DNA from: Alphaproteobacteria bacterium HGW-Alphaproteobacteria-18
GTDB lineage: Bacteria; Pseudomonadota; Alphaproteobacteria; Caulobacterales; Hyphomonadaceae
Direction of reading: 5' to 3'
Assembly: GCA_002841155.1 (NCBI GenBank)
Contig: PHEH01000014.1
Coordinates: 124,001 to 188,000, forward strand
DNA length: 64,000 nucleotides
Under the pieces are notes generated by a model. The model saw only the letters and a list, made by a program, of their open reading frames with translations, did no database searches and was not told the DNA's origin. Position numbers and translations under genes: made by a program. Positions 42,035-50,012 of this stretch are shown here, piece by piece; the stretch's first letter is position 1; every line of letters starts with the position of its first letter.

Positions 42035-44116
42035 TCAATCCGCCGGTTCTTTGTCCTTCTTCGCCGGATCATATTTCGCAAACCAGCCCATGATGTTGTC
42101 CGTCTTGGCAATCAGGCGGCTTGGGCGGGCGGCGATATAGTGCGGTGAGCCGGGAATGCGGATCAGCGCGGTGTCGACCCCGTTCATCTTCAGGCCGGTA
42201 TAGAACTGCTCGGCTTCCCATGTGGGTGTACGGAAGTCTTCCTCGCCCACCATCATCAGGGTCGGCGTCGTCACCTTGTCGACATAGCGGATCGGCGAGC
42301 GCTCAAGGAACGCTTCCGGGTTTGACCAGGGGTCTTCGCGTATCCAGTGGCGGCGCACGAATTGTGCAATATCGGCTGAAAGCGCCATCGTCATCCAGTT
42401 GATCACTGGTTTCACCGAGGCGGCCGCTGCAAACCGGTCCGTCTTGGTTACAATCCAGGCGGTCAGGATGCCGCCGCCCGAACCTCCGGTCACGAACAAC
42501 CTGTCTTCGCTGACGTAGTTTCGCTTCACCAGTTCATCAACAACGCTCATCAGGTCATGATAATCATTGCCCGGATAGGCCCGGTCGATAGCCAGAGCGA
42601 ACTCTTCGCCATAGCCGGTCGAGCCGCGCGGATTGCTCCAGACAGTGACATAGCCTTCCGCCGCAAATCGCTGGATCTCGCTGGCGAAATAAGGTCCATA
42701 CATGGCGTAAGGTCCGCCATGAATTTCCATGATCATCGGAAAGCTGCCATCGGCCGTGAAACCTGGCGGCAGGGCCACCCAGGCCTCAATCTCCAGCCCG
42801 TCATAACTGGATGGCACCTTGATCTCCTCGATACGTGCCATCTCCAGATAGGGCAGGATGTCGTCATTGAGCGCGGTGAGGACTTTCACGCCCTTGCCAT
42901 CAATCCCGGCCGAGGCCACCTCGGACGGGCGATCTGCAAACCCCGCAGTATAGGTGATCACAGGGTTTTTCCCTCCGCTGACGGAGAAGCTTCCCGAAGC
43001 ATAAGGGCGGCCGATGGAATCGCCGCCGATATCGGTGATCAGTTTCGTTACCCGGCCATTCAGGCCAATGCGGAAGAGGCTCAGTACGCCGTGATCTTCA
43101 GACAGGACCAGCAGGCTGTTTCCGTCCGGCGCCCACAGGGTCTGGCCGATGCTGCCGGGGAAGTCAGCGGCAATCTCGCGTCCGCCGCTGCCATCGGCAT
43201 TCATAAGGTAGAGATTGTCCTGCTGGTAGGAGAGCACCTTGTCGTCAAATCCGCGATAGGCGATTGTCTTGCCGTCCGGGGAAACGACCGGCCCATAGTC
43301 GGGTCCATCCCGGTTCGTCAGGGGGCGGATCGACAGGTCGGCAAGGCTGACGGCATAGATCTCGCTCTCCACCGGGTCGAGGTCTGCGTCCTCGGCAAGA
43401 TTGCCCGAGACGAGCAGGGTCGAATTGCCCAGCCAGGCCGGGCCGGCCATGTCCGTGTTCTCAAACGTCACCTGACGCGGCGTGCCGCCATCCACAGGCA
43501 GGACGAAAATCTGCGAGGTGCCATCCTTGAGATAACCTGCCCCGTCAAACCGGAAGGTGAGGCGGTCATACACCTTCACCGGATCGCTCCATGTACCGCC
43601 TTCGGGCGTCGCAGGCGCCTTGGCAAAGCTCGGCGTCTTGCCGGGTACGAACATCGAGAAGGCGATGAACTTGCCGTCCGGAGACCAGACCGGCTGGGAA
43701 GGCCCTTGCAGGAACTGGGCGAGCGGGTGGCTGCGGCCGGTGTCGGGGTAATAGACGCGCAGCTCCGGCTTGCCGCCGGTGGCCGTGGCATAGATCAGGC
43801 GCGTGCCATCGGGCGACCAGCGCGGATTGGACGCGCCCTCGGGGCTGACGACCAGCGGGCGGTGATTCCCGGTGCCCGTGTCGATGCTCCAGAGCTGGCC
43901 CACATCGCGGTCGGTCAGCCTGTCCATCGACCGGCGGACATAGACGATGGTTTTCCCATCGGGGGAAACCTGCGGGTCGGTGGCGTATTCCATGTCGAAG
44001 ACGCGCTCGGCGGTGAACCGCTTGGACGGCGTCTTGTCTTTCTTCGCCTCGGCCATTGCCGGTGTGGCCGCCAGCAGAAGCGACAGGCTTGCTGCGGCCA
44101 GTATGCGCAATTTCAT
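42035..44116 (-). CDS. S9-family prolyl oligopeptidase-like peptidase
   Basis: A 693-residue exported serine peptidase: signal peptide (about 1-22), an N-terminal beta-propeller with WD40-like PD repeats (PQVSPDGKTIVY, PRWSPDGTRLIY, PVWSPDGKFIAF, PVVSPDGKTIAY) and a C-terminal alpha/beta hydrolase. The catalytic triad is S546 in GGSGGG, D627 in GEEDFRTP and H659 in GSPHY. The family includes dipeptidyl and acylaminoacyl peptidases. The ATG at 44116 is used because the signal peptide begins there. It probably takes part in periplasmic peptide breakdown. Confidence 0.94.
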   Translation of the reverse strand: MKLRILAAASLSLLLAATPAMAEAKKDKTPSKRFTAERVFDMEYATDPQVSPDGKTIVYVRRSMDRLTDRDVGQLWSIDTGTGNHRPLVVSPEGASNPRWSPDGTRLIYATATGGKPELRVYYPDTGRSHPLAQFLQGPSQPVWSPDGKFIAFSMFVPGKTPSFAKAPATPEGGTWSDPVKVYDRLTFRFDGAGYLKDGTSQIFVLPVDGGTPRQVTFENTDMAGPAWLGNSTLLVSGNLAEDADLDPVESEIYAVSLADLSIRPLTNRDGPDYGPVVSPDGKTIAYRGFDDKVLSYQQDNLYLMNADGSGGREIAADFPGSIGQTLWAPDGNSLLVLSEDHGVLSLFRIGLNGRVTKLITDIGGDSIGRPYASGSFSVSGGKNPVITYTAGFADRPSEVASAGIDGKGVKVLTALNDDILPYLEMARIEEIKVPSSYDGLEIEAWVALPPGFTADGSFPMIMEIHGGPYAMYGPYFASEIQRFAAEGYVTVWSNPRGSTGYGEEFALAIDRAYPGNDYHDLMSVVDELVKRNYVSEDRLFVTGGSGGGILTAWIVTKTDRFAAAASVKPVINWMTMALSADIAQFVRRHWIREDPWSNPEAFLERSPIRYVDKVTTPTLMMVGEEDFRTPTWEAEQFYTGLKMNGVDTALIRIPGSPHYIAARPSRLIAKTDNIMGWFAKYDPAKKDKEPAD

Positions 44117-44287
44117 CGGAAACCCCTCCGTCAGTCGTGTGCAGAGGGCGTAACATGCTGAAAGCATGGAGGATAGCGCAGCGGTAATCCGGGCTTGCGA
44201 TTCGGCGTCGGGCTGCGCATATAGCCCTCGGAGGCAGGCGGCGGACGGGCCGCTCGCCAATCGGGTCAGGCGGGGAACCGAGCAGCC

Positions 44288-44929
44288 CTAACGAGCTTCA
44301 GTCCGGGTCGTTTGCCTGTCTCCACCCTTTCCTTCATTCTCCGCCGATACCGCCCGCACGATGGCGGCCTCCGTCAGCAGGGGATGCTCCGCCAGATCCG
44401 ACACCGATATATAGACCGCGCCGAGCCGCGTGCTCTTGGCGGGCAGCGCGTCTTCGCCCAGCGCCTCAGACATCGCCCGCCAGACCAGCTCGGTGCAATA
44501 AAGGCTCGCGTCGGAGTCCAGCGAGAAGGCGCGGTCGAACGGGCGCCCCACGGCGGCTTCGGCATAGGCCAGATAGGCGGCGCGGGCCGGCCCGGTGAGG
44601 TCGATCTGGTAGAGGCCAAGCTCGCTGACATCGGAGAGGTAGGCCGTCAGGGGCGCGCGCACGACCTTGCCCGCCTGCCTTGGCGCGCCGGTATCGGCAT
44701 GGATCACGGAGAGGCTGCCATCGGGATTAGCCACCGCGATGCCCACATGGCCCCAGCGTTTGTCGCCCTGAGACCAGATGGCCGCAATCTGGGTGCCCGT
44801 GCCGGTGGCCGCGCCCTTGAACAGGAGGTCACCCGGCTGGACCGGGGGCAGGGCAGAGGGGAGAAGCTCAGCGCAGGCCATGCCCGCGATCAGCAGGCAG
44901 CCGAGCGCAGAGCTTACTTCGCGAAACAA
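44288..44929 (-). CDS. YiiX-like permuted papain-fold enzyme
   Basis: A 213-residue exported protein with a signal peptide (about 1-20). The YiiX/permuted NlpC-P60 pattern is clear: QPGDLLFKG, the catalytic histidine in WGHVGIAV and the catalytic cysteine in LYCTELVWRAM. In this circularly permuted fold the His precedes the Cys. Family members act on amide or ester bonds of lipids or peptidoglycan-like substrates; none is assigned here. It overlaps the upstream gene by 16 bases (44914-44929). Confidence 0.85.
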   Translation of the reverse strand: MFREVSSALGCLLIAGMACAELLPSALPPVQPGDLLFKGAATGTGTQIAAIWSQGDKRWGHVGIAVANPDGSLSVIHADTGAPRQAGKVVRAPLTAYLSDVSELGLYQIDLTGPARAAYLAYAEAAVGRPFDRAFSLDSDASLYCTELVWRAMSEALGEDALPAKSTRLGAVYISVSDLAEHPLLTEAAIVRAVSAENEGKGGDRQTTRTEAR

Positions 44930-45297
44930 TTTGAGAGAACCGCGCTGCCCGGCACAGAGATCGATTCATAAATGATCTGCATCGCGTGATCGATCGTCGG
45001 CGCAGAAGACAGCGTGTCGGCCACCAGCATCGCATCGGCCTCCGACATGTAGTCGCCGGTGCCTTCCATCGTGTATTCATCCCAGCCTTCCCAGGTGATG
45101 GAATCGGCGATGCAGCTGCAGTCTTCGCTGAAGTAGAGGCTGTCTCTGCCGGCGGCGATGGCGGCGTCATGGCGGGCCACCAGCGCCGGGCAGGCAGAGT
45201 GGGCCCGCGCCTGCTGCGCGGTGTGAACATCGGTCAGCTGGGCAAAGGCGGGCAGCGCAAGGGCAAGGCCCGCCAGGAAAGCGGTCAGGTGTTTCAT
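44914..45297 (-). CDS. Hypothetical secreted protein, partner of the YiiX-like enzyme
   Basis: A 127-residue protein with a clear signal peptide (about 1-19, ALPAFAQ) and four cysteines in the mature part, two of them in EDCSCIAD. I do not recognise its family. Its stop lies 16 bases inside the YiiX-like gene, so the two are co-translated; it could be an inhibitor, chaperone or partner of that enzyme, which is inference from position. No membrane segment beyond the signal peptide. Confidence 0.62.
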   Translation of the reverse strand: MKHLTAFLAGLALALPAFAQLTDVHTAQQARAHSACPALVARHDAAIAAGRDSLYFSEDCSCIADSITWEGWDEYTMEGTGDYMSEADAMLVADTLSSAPTIDHAMQIIYESISVPGSAVLSNCFAK

Positions 45298-45328
45298 GTG
45301 GTCGTCCCCGGTCAGTGGTGGGTTGAGG

Positions 45329-46429
45329 CTACACCTGAGCGGCGGCCGGGCGCAATTGACCGAACATCCGCTGGCCGAGTTTCTTGGATTGGTTGATCAT
45401 CGGCTGTTCAAACAGGGTGAAGCTGGCCCAGGCGACCAGGGTGCAGCCCAGCATGATGGCCGGCAGGGCAATGGCATTGTCCAGAAGGCCCGGCATCGCC
45501 ACCTGGCCCCAGACGAGGCCGAAGAAGTTGGCTGACAGCATGTGCGTCAGATAAAGGGAGTAGGACCAGTCGCCCAGCCGCACGGGCAGGCCGGTCATCT
45601 TCCAGCCCTGGCGCAGCTCGATGGAGGCGGCGCCATAGGTCAGCAGGGCCGCGCTCGGCAGGAAGAGAATGACGCGTGCCCGGTCAAACGTCATGAAGCC
45701 GCCGGTATCTGCGCCCAGCGCGCCGTTCACATAGAGTGTCATGCCGATGATGAGGGCGACGACGCCCGCTGCCAGCGCCGGCACGCCCATCGCGCCTTTG
45801 GTGGACCGCCACAGCAGGGCCGCTACGGCGCCGGCCACGAATTCCAGCGTCATGGGATGGGTAACCAGCCGCAGGATCGGTTCCTCACCGCGCGAGGGGC
45901 TGAGAATCAGGCCGATGCCGACGGCGACCGTGCCCCAGAGAATCAGAAGCGGCACGCGGCGGCGCTCGCCCAGCGGTATCATCAGCAGCACCGCAAAGAA
46001 GATGTAGAAATACATCTCGTGGATCAGCGTCCAGCCAGTTTGGAGCAGCGGGCTCTCGGATTTGGGAATCAGCAGGTAGTCCTTGAGTAGGCTGATCTCC
46101 TGCTGGGTGCCGCCATAGACGAGTTCCGGGCGGAACAGCCAGATCGGGACAAGGGCCGACAGGCAGAGCCACCACAAGGGGTAGATACGGGTGGCCCGCG
46201 ACCACAGGAACTTCCCGGCGTCCTTCACGCTGCCCAGCGTGTTGTGGGATACCAGCACCATCACGAAGCCGGACAGCACGAAAAAGAGATCCACGCCCCA
46301 GTCGCCGATATCGGTCCATGGCCCAAGGATACGGCCCATGCCGCGCTTGGCCTCAATGTCCTCGATATGCGCCAGCAGCACCATATAGGCGGCAATCGCC
46401 CTGAGTACTTGCAGGTTATTGAGCTTCAT
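45329..46429 (-). CDS. Acyltransferase family 3 membrane protein
   Basis: A 366-residue integral membrane acyltransferase of the OafA/NodX type with about ten membrane helices. It opens LQVLRAIAAYMVLLAHIED, containing the conserved His, and has the GVDLFFVLSGFVM motif and the RATRIYPLWW arginines. Such proteins O-acetylate sugars of exopolysaccharide, lipopolysaccharide or peptidoglycan. Its target cannot be told. A small inverted repeat GTTAC-TGGCT-GTAAC (46465-46479) lies upstream. Confidence 0.9.
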   Translation of the reverse strand: MKLNNLQVLRAIAAYMVLLAHIEDIEAKRGMGRILGPWTDIGDWGVDLFFVLSGFVMVLVSHNTLGSVKDAGKFLWSRATRIYPLWWLCLSALVPIWLFRPELVYGGTQQEISLLKDYLLIPKSESPLLQTGWTLIHEMYFYIFFAVLLMIPLGERRRVPLLILWGTVAVGIGLILSPSRGEEPILRLVTHPMTLEFVAGAVAALLWRSTKGAMGVPALAAGVVALIIGMTLYVNGALGADTGGFMTFDRARVILFLPSAALLTYGAASIELRQGWKMTGLPVRLGDWSYSLYLTHMLSANFFGLVWGQVAMPGLLDNAIALPAIMLGCTLVAWASFTLFEQPMINQSKKLGQRMFGQLRPAAAQV

Positions 46430-46763
46430 TCGAAGAATCCCCGGAGGCGGCCTGCGCCCGTTTTGTTACTGGCTGTAACTGGGTTAAAAGTGCAATAGTC
46501 ATGCCATCGCCAGCGTCAGCGTGCTCAGACTGATCGCGCTGGCCAGGCCGTTCGGAATGGCCTGTAAACACAGGCGAAGTCAGGGCGTGTTAATGTTTTG
46601 TTTACCCGATTTCCACGTCTTCTTGACGGATTTGCGAATTGAGGCGTTGACCGGAAATTAACCTTCAGACACTATATCTAGTGTCGGGGCAAAGGAGTGA
46701 GACCACATCTGGTTTAACTCCCGCGATATCCCTATATCCGCAGGAACATCGAGGAGGGTGGCC
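46430..46763 (+). promoter_or_regulatory. nrdA promoter region with two NrdR boxes
   Basis: The gene-free stretch between the acyltransferase and nrdA carries an NrdR box, ACACTATATCTAGTGT (46669-46684), close to the consensus ACACWATATATWGTGT. A weaker second box at 46700-46715 keeps the central residues C-A-AT-T-G. The starts are 31 bases apart, about three helical turns, as in known tandem NrdR sites. A -35 element TTGACC (46647-46652) puts the first box over the -10 region. Upstream, TTAA-N7-TTTA (46590-46604) is close to a CtrA site. NrdR-ATP/dATP repression of nrdA is the expected control. Confidence 0.85.
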
Positions 46764-48632
46764 ATGTCGGCAACCAACGCTAAATCCGTCGCCAGTGAAG
46801 CCGCCCGCAAAGGCAAGCCGAAAGCTGGCGCAGGCGCGAAAGTGGCGCTCGTGCCGGTCAGCCAGGTGGTGACCGATCCGGCTCGCGATTCGCTGCTGAC
46901 CGATTTCGGCAAAAAGACGCTCGATGACCGGTATCTGCTGCCGGGCGAAACCTATCAGGACATGTTTGCCCGCGTCGCCACCGCGTATGCGGACGATGCT
47001 GACCACGCCCAGCGCATCTATGACTATATCTCGCGCCTCTGGTTCATGCCGGCGACGCCTGTGCTGTCGAATGGCGGGGCGGATCGCGGCCTGCCGATCT
47101 CCTGCTTCCTCAACCAGGTTGGCGATTCGCTTGACGATATCGTCGAGACCTGGACTGAAAACGTCTGGCTCGCCTCCAATGGCGGCGGCATCGGCACCTA
47201 TTGGGGCAATGTCCGCTCTATCGGTGAGAAAGTCGGCCAGAACGGGCAGACCTCCGGCATCATCCCTTTCATCCGCGTGATGGATTCGCTCACCCTTGCG
47301 ATCAGCCAGGGCTCGCTGCGCCGTGGTTCGGCCGCCTGCTATCTCGACATCCACCACCCGGAAATCGAAGAGTTCCTGGAAATCCGCAAAACCTCGGGCG
47401 ACTTCAACCGCAAATCCCTGAACCTCCATCACGGTATCAACATCACCGATGAGTTCATGGAAGCGGTCCGAAATGACGAAGAGTTCGGCCTCATCAGCCC
47501 GAAATCCGGCGAAGTGCTGAAATACGTCAACGCCCGCAAGCTGTGGCAGAAACTGCTCGAGCTGCGCATGCAGACCGGCGAGCCCTACCTCCTGTTCACC
47601 GACACGGTGAACAATGCCCTGCCGGCCCACCAGAAGCGCCTCGGCCTGAAGGTCACCCAGTCGAACCTCTGTTCGGAGATCACCCTGCCGACCGGCATCG
47701 ACCATCGCGGCGCTGACCGCACGGCCGTCTGCTGCCTGTCGTCAGTGAACGCCGAAACCTTCCTCGAATGGTCGAAGGAGCCGATGTTCCTGGAAGACAT
47801 CTTCCGCTTCCTCGACAATGTTCTGGAAGACTTCATCCAGCGCGCCCCGCCGGAAATGGCCCGCGCGGTCTATTCTGCCAAGCGTGAGCGCTCGGTTGGC
47901 CTCGGCGTCATGGGCTTCCATTCTTTCCTTCAGGCGATGAACGTCTCGCTGGAAAGCGCGACCGCCAAGGCGCTGAACCTCAAGATCTTCAAGCACATCC
48001 GTCAGGGCGCAGACGCCGCTTCGGTCAAGCTCGCCAAGGAGCGCGGCCCGTGTGAGGATGCCCGCGATGTCGGCATGATGGCCCGCTTCTCCAACAAGCT
48101 TGCCGTTGCCCCCACCGCCTCGATCTCGATCATCTGCGGGGGCACGTCCGCTGGCATCGAGCCGATCCCGGCCAACGTCTACACCCACAAGACCCTCTCG
48201 GGCTCCTTCACGGTGAAGAACCAGCAGCTCGAAACCCTGCTCGACTCGAAAGGTCTCAACAGTGATGAGATCTGGAATTCGATCCTCGAGCATGAAGGCT
48301 CGGTTCAGCACCTCGATTGTCTCGACGCGCAGGAGAAGGATGTCTTCAAGACGGCCTTCGAACTGGATCAGCGCTGGATCATCGAACTCGCCGCTGACCG
48401 CACGCCGTTCATCTGCCAGTCTCAGTCGCTGAACCTCTTCCTGCCCGGCGATATCAACAAGTGGGATCTCCACATGCTGCACTGGACGGCATGGGAGCGC
48501 GGCCTGAAATCGCTTTACTATTGCCGCTCGAAGTCGGTGCAGCGCGCCGCCTTTGCGGGTTCTGAAAAGGCTGAGGCTGTGAATCTGGAAGTTGAGAGCA
48601 CCGACTATGACGAGTGCCTTGCCTGCCAGTAA
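46764..48632 (+). CDS. nrdA: Ribonucleotide reductase class I, large subunit
   Basis: A 622-residue class I alpha subunit that reduces ribonucleotides to deoxyribonucleotides. The redox cysteines are in PISCFLNQVGDSLDDI and AVCCLSS, the thiyl-radical cysteine is in SNLCSEI, the radical-path tyrosines in LYYCRSKS, and the C-terminal relay pair is C618 and C621 in ECLACQ. It is shorter than E. coli NrdA (761) and lacks the N-terminal ATP-cone; the first 60 residues are an Ala/Lys tail. No nrdB lies beside it. A GTG six bases upstream is possible, but GAGGAGGG fits the ATG at 46764. A terminator follows. Confidence 0.93.
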   Translation: MSATNAKSVASEAARKGKPKAGAGAKVALVPVSQVVTDPARDSLLTDFGKKTLDDRYLLPGETYQDMFARVATAYADDADHAQRIYDYISRLWFMPATPVLSNGGADRGLPISCFLNQVGDSLDDIVETWTENVWLASNGGGIGTYWGNVRSIGEKVGQNGQTSGIIPFIRVMDSLTLAISQGSLRRGSAACYLDIHHPEIEEFLEIRKTSGDFNRKSLNLHHGINITDEFMEAVRNDEEFGLISPKSGEVLKYVNARKLWQKLLELRMQTGEPYLLFTDTVNNALPAHQKRLGLKVTQSNLCSEITLPTGIDHRGADRTAVCCLSSVNAETFLEWSKEPMFLEDIFRFLDNVLEDFIQRAPPEMARAVYSAKRERSVGLGVMGFHSFLQAMNVSLESATAKALNLKIFKHIRQGADAASVKLAKERGPCEDARDVGMMARFSNKLAVAPTASISIICGGTSAGIEPIPANVYTHKTLSGSFTVKNQQLETLLDSKGLNSDEIWNSILEHEGSVQHLDCLDAQEKDVFKTAFELDQRWIIELAADRTPFICQSQSLNLFLPGDINKWDLHMLHWTAWERGLKSLYYCRSKSVQRAAFAGSEKAEAVNLEVESTDYDECLACQ

Positions 48633-48662
48633 TCTGGGCGGGCCAATACAGGCAATTCCATC

Positions 48663-48697
48663 AAGGGCGTCCACCGGTTCCGGTTGGCGCCCTTTTT
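48663..48697 (+). terminator. Intrinsic terminator after nrdA
   Basis: AAGGGCG (48663-48669) pairs with CGCCCTT (48688-48694), and the inner CCGG pairs extend the stem with two mismatches. Five T residues (48693-48697) follow. It closes the nrdA transcript. Confidence 0.85.
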
Positions 48698-48958
48698 CTT
48701 GCGGGAAGTAAACGGCGCCTTTGCCGCTTTTTCGCCAACTTTCTCAACACGTTAATTATAAATCCCTGCCTTTCTGAGGGGCAGGTGTGGAAAAAATATT
48801 TTTAGAATCTGGAATCTGTAGCGGCTTCTACACAAGCTGGCGGCGGCGCAATCAGTTAATCAATTTGGGCGAGAATCCGTGTTGGGCCGAATTTCTCTTC
48901 ATGATATTGGAACTGATAGGGAAGAACTTCGTTAGGAATAATGTGACGAGGAACGACC
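48698..48958 (+). other. AT-richer intergenic region before the outer-membrane-type gene
   Basis: The stretch between the nrdA terminator and 48959 has lower GC than its surroundings, with an A/T-rich piece around 48785-48810. A short 61-codon frame exists at 48787-48972 but has no family resemblance or ribosome-binding site. It probably carries the promoter and leader of the next gene. Confidence 0.4.
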
Positions 48959-49840
48959 TTGAGAGGCGTTAGACTTATGATCATTGCATTTGCAACAAGT
49001 CTTGCATCACTGGCTTGCCAGGGCTGTGTCTCTGGTGAAGCGTTGGATGACGCGCGCTACCGCTCCGCAGCGGCTGAGCCTTCTCTTGGAATGACGCTGG
49101 CCGTACCCGGCCTTTTGGGCGGTGGTCCGCTGAACACGCCCTCCGAAGAATCGTCAGCGGCTCTTGCCGCATCGGCGGCCTCTATGGGACAGGTCGTCAC
49201 CCAGCTTTCGAGCCCGGATTCGCCGGTCACTGTTTTTGCCGTCTCTGGGCCGCCATCGGCCTTCAGTCTGACGGGCACGGGCATACCGGGCGTATCGGTG
49301 GTTGATTCCAATCTTGCCTGGAGCAGCAGCCCTGCGCTGGCGCGGGTTGCCGCTGAGCTCTCCACGCGCCGCTACGGCCAGCCGGTCAATGTGGCTCAGG
49401 ATATGTCGATCGGTGTTTCTATCGCCGCCCCGGCCTCCCGCACAGGTCTTGGCTTTGATGTCGGGGTCGCTCCACGCCTCGCGATCCGCGATGAGGGTGA
49501 TTTGACCAGCCAGCGGCTCGGCGGTGAAGTCCGCTTCGGTCAGGGCCTCAATCTTGTGAACAATAAGGGCCAGCCTGAAGGCTGGTATCTGTTTGTCGGC
49601 GCCGATGGCGAAGCCCTCGTCTGGGACAATGACGGCATGCCCTCTATCGGTGACGTGTTCGATGTTCAGATGACGGATCAGGTCACGGTGGGAGACCTTC
49701 AGGCAGGCCTCTCGATACAGCGCGCAGGGGGTGAGTTGTCCTTCAGCTACATCCGCCGCGAAATGAAGTTCGATGATCGCAATCGCAGCCTCAAGGACAC
49801 TGAGGACTTCGCCGGCATCACCTTCACAATGCGCCGCTGA
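48959..49840 (+). CDS. Hypothetical outer-membrane-type protein (LpxR-like end)
   Basis: A 293-residue protein with a hydrophobic export signal (about 5-25). The second half is built of alternating strands typical of a beta-barrel and ends with ELSFSYIRREMKF and FAGITFTMRR, which recall the C-terminus of LpxR/DUF2219 lipid A deacylases. The catalytic Asn/Asp/Ser-His set of LpxR cannot be identified with certainty. The TTG start at 48959 has GAGGA at a good distance; an ATG six codons later is also possible. Family assignment is weak. Confidence 0.55.
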   Translation: MRGVRLMIIAFATSLASLACQGCVSGEALDDARYRSAAAEPSLGMTLAVPGLLGGGPLNTPSEESSAALAASAASMGQVVTQLSSPDSPVTVFAVSGPPSAFSLTGTGIPGVSVVDSNLAWSSSPALARVAAELSTRRYGQPVNVAQDMSIGVSIAAPASRTGLGFDVGVAPRLAIRDEGDLTSQRLGGEVRFGQGLNLVNNKGQPEGWYLFVGADGEALVWDNDGMPSIGDVFDVQMTDQVTVGDLQAGLSIQRAGGELSFSYIRREMKFDDRNRSLKDTEDFAGITFTMRR

Positions 49841-50012
49841 GCGGCCCCGGCCAAAGCGCCTCGCGATTACAGAAACTCAACCGGTCGCGCGCGCTCGATA
49901 GAAAATCTTCAAACATGTTTGCCCTTTGATCCTGGGCTGCCATTCTGCCTCGGCGCCGCATATTGTTAGCGGTAAGGCAATCAGGGTGTAGGCGCTTGAA
50001 GGGCGGCTGACG

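Noticed and set aside
46764-48632. Class II B12-dependent ribonucleotide reductase (nrdJ).
   Set aside because: The C-terminal ECLACQ relay pair and LYYC radical-path tyrosines fit class I NrdA, and the length is far below alphaproteobacterial NrdJ.
48787-48972. A 61-codon frame before the outer-membrane-type gene.
   Set aside because: It has no ribosome-binding site or family resemblance, overlaps the next start and lies in AT-richer leader DNA.
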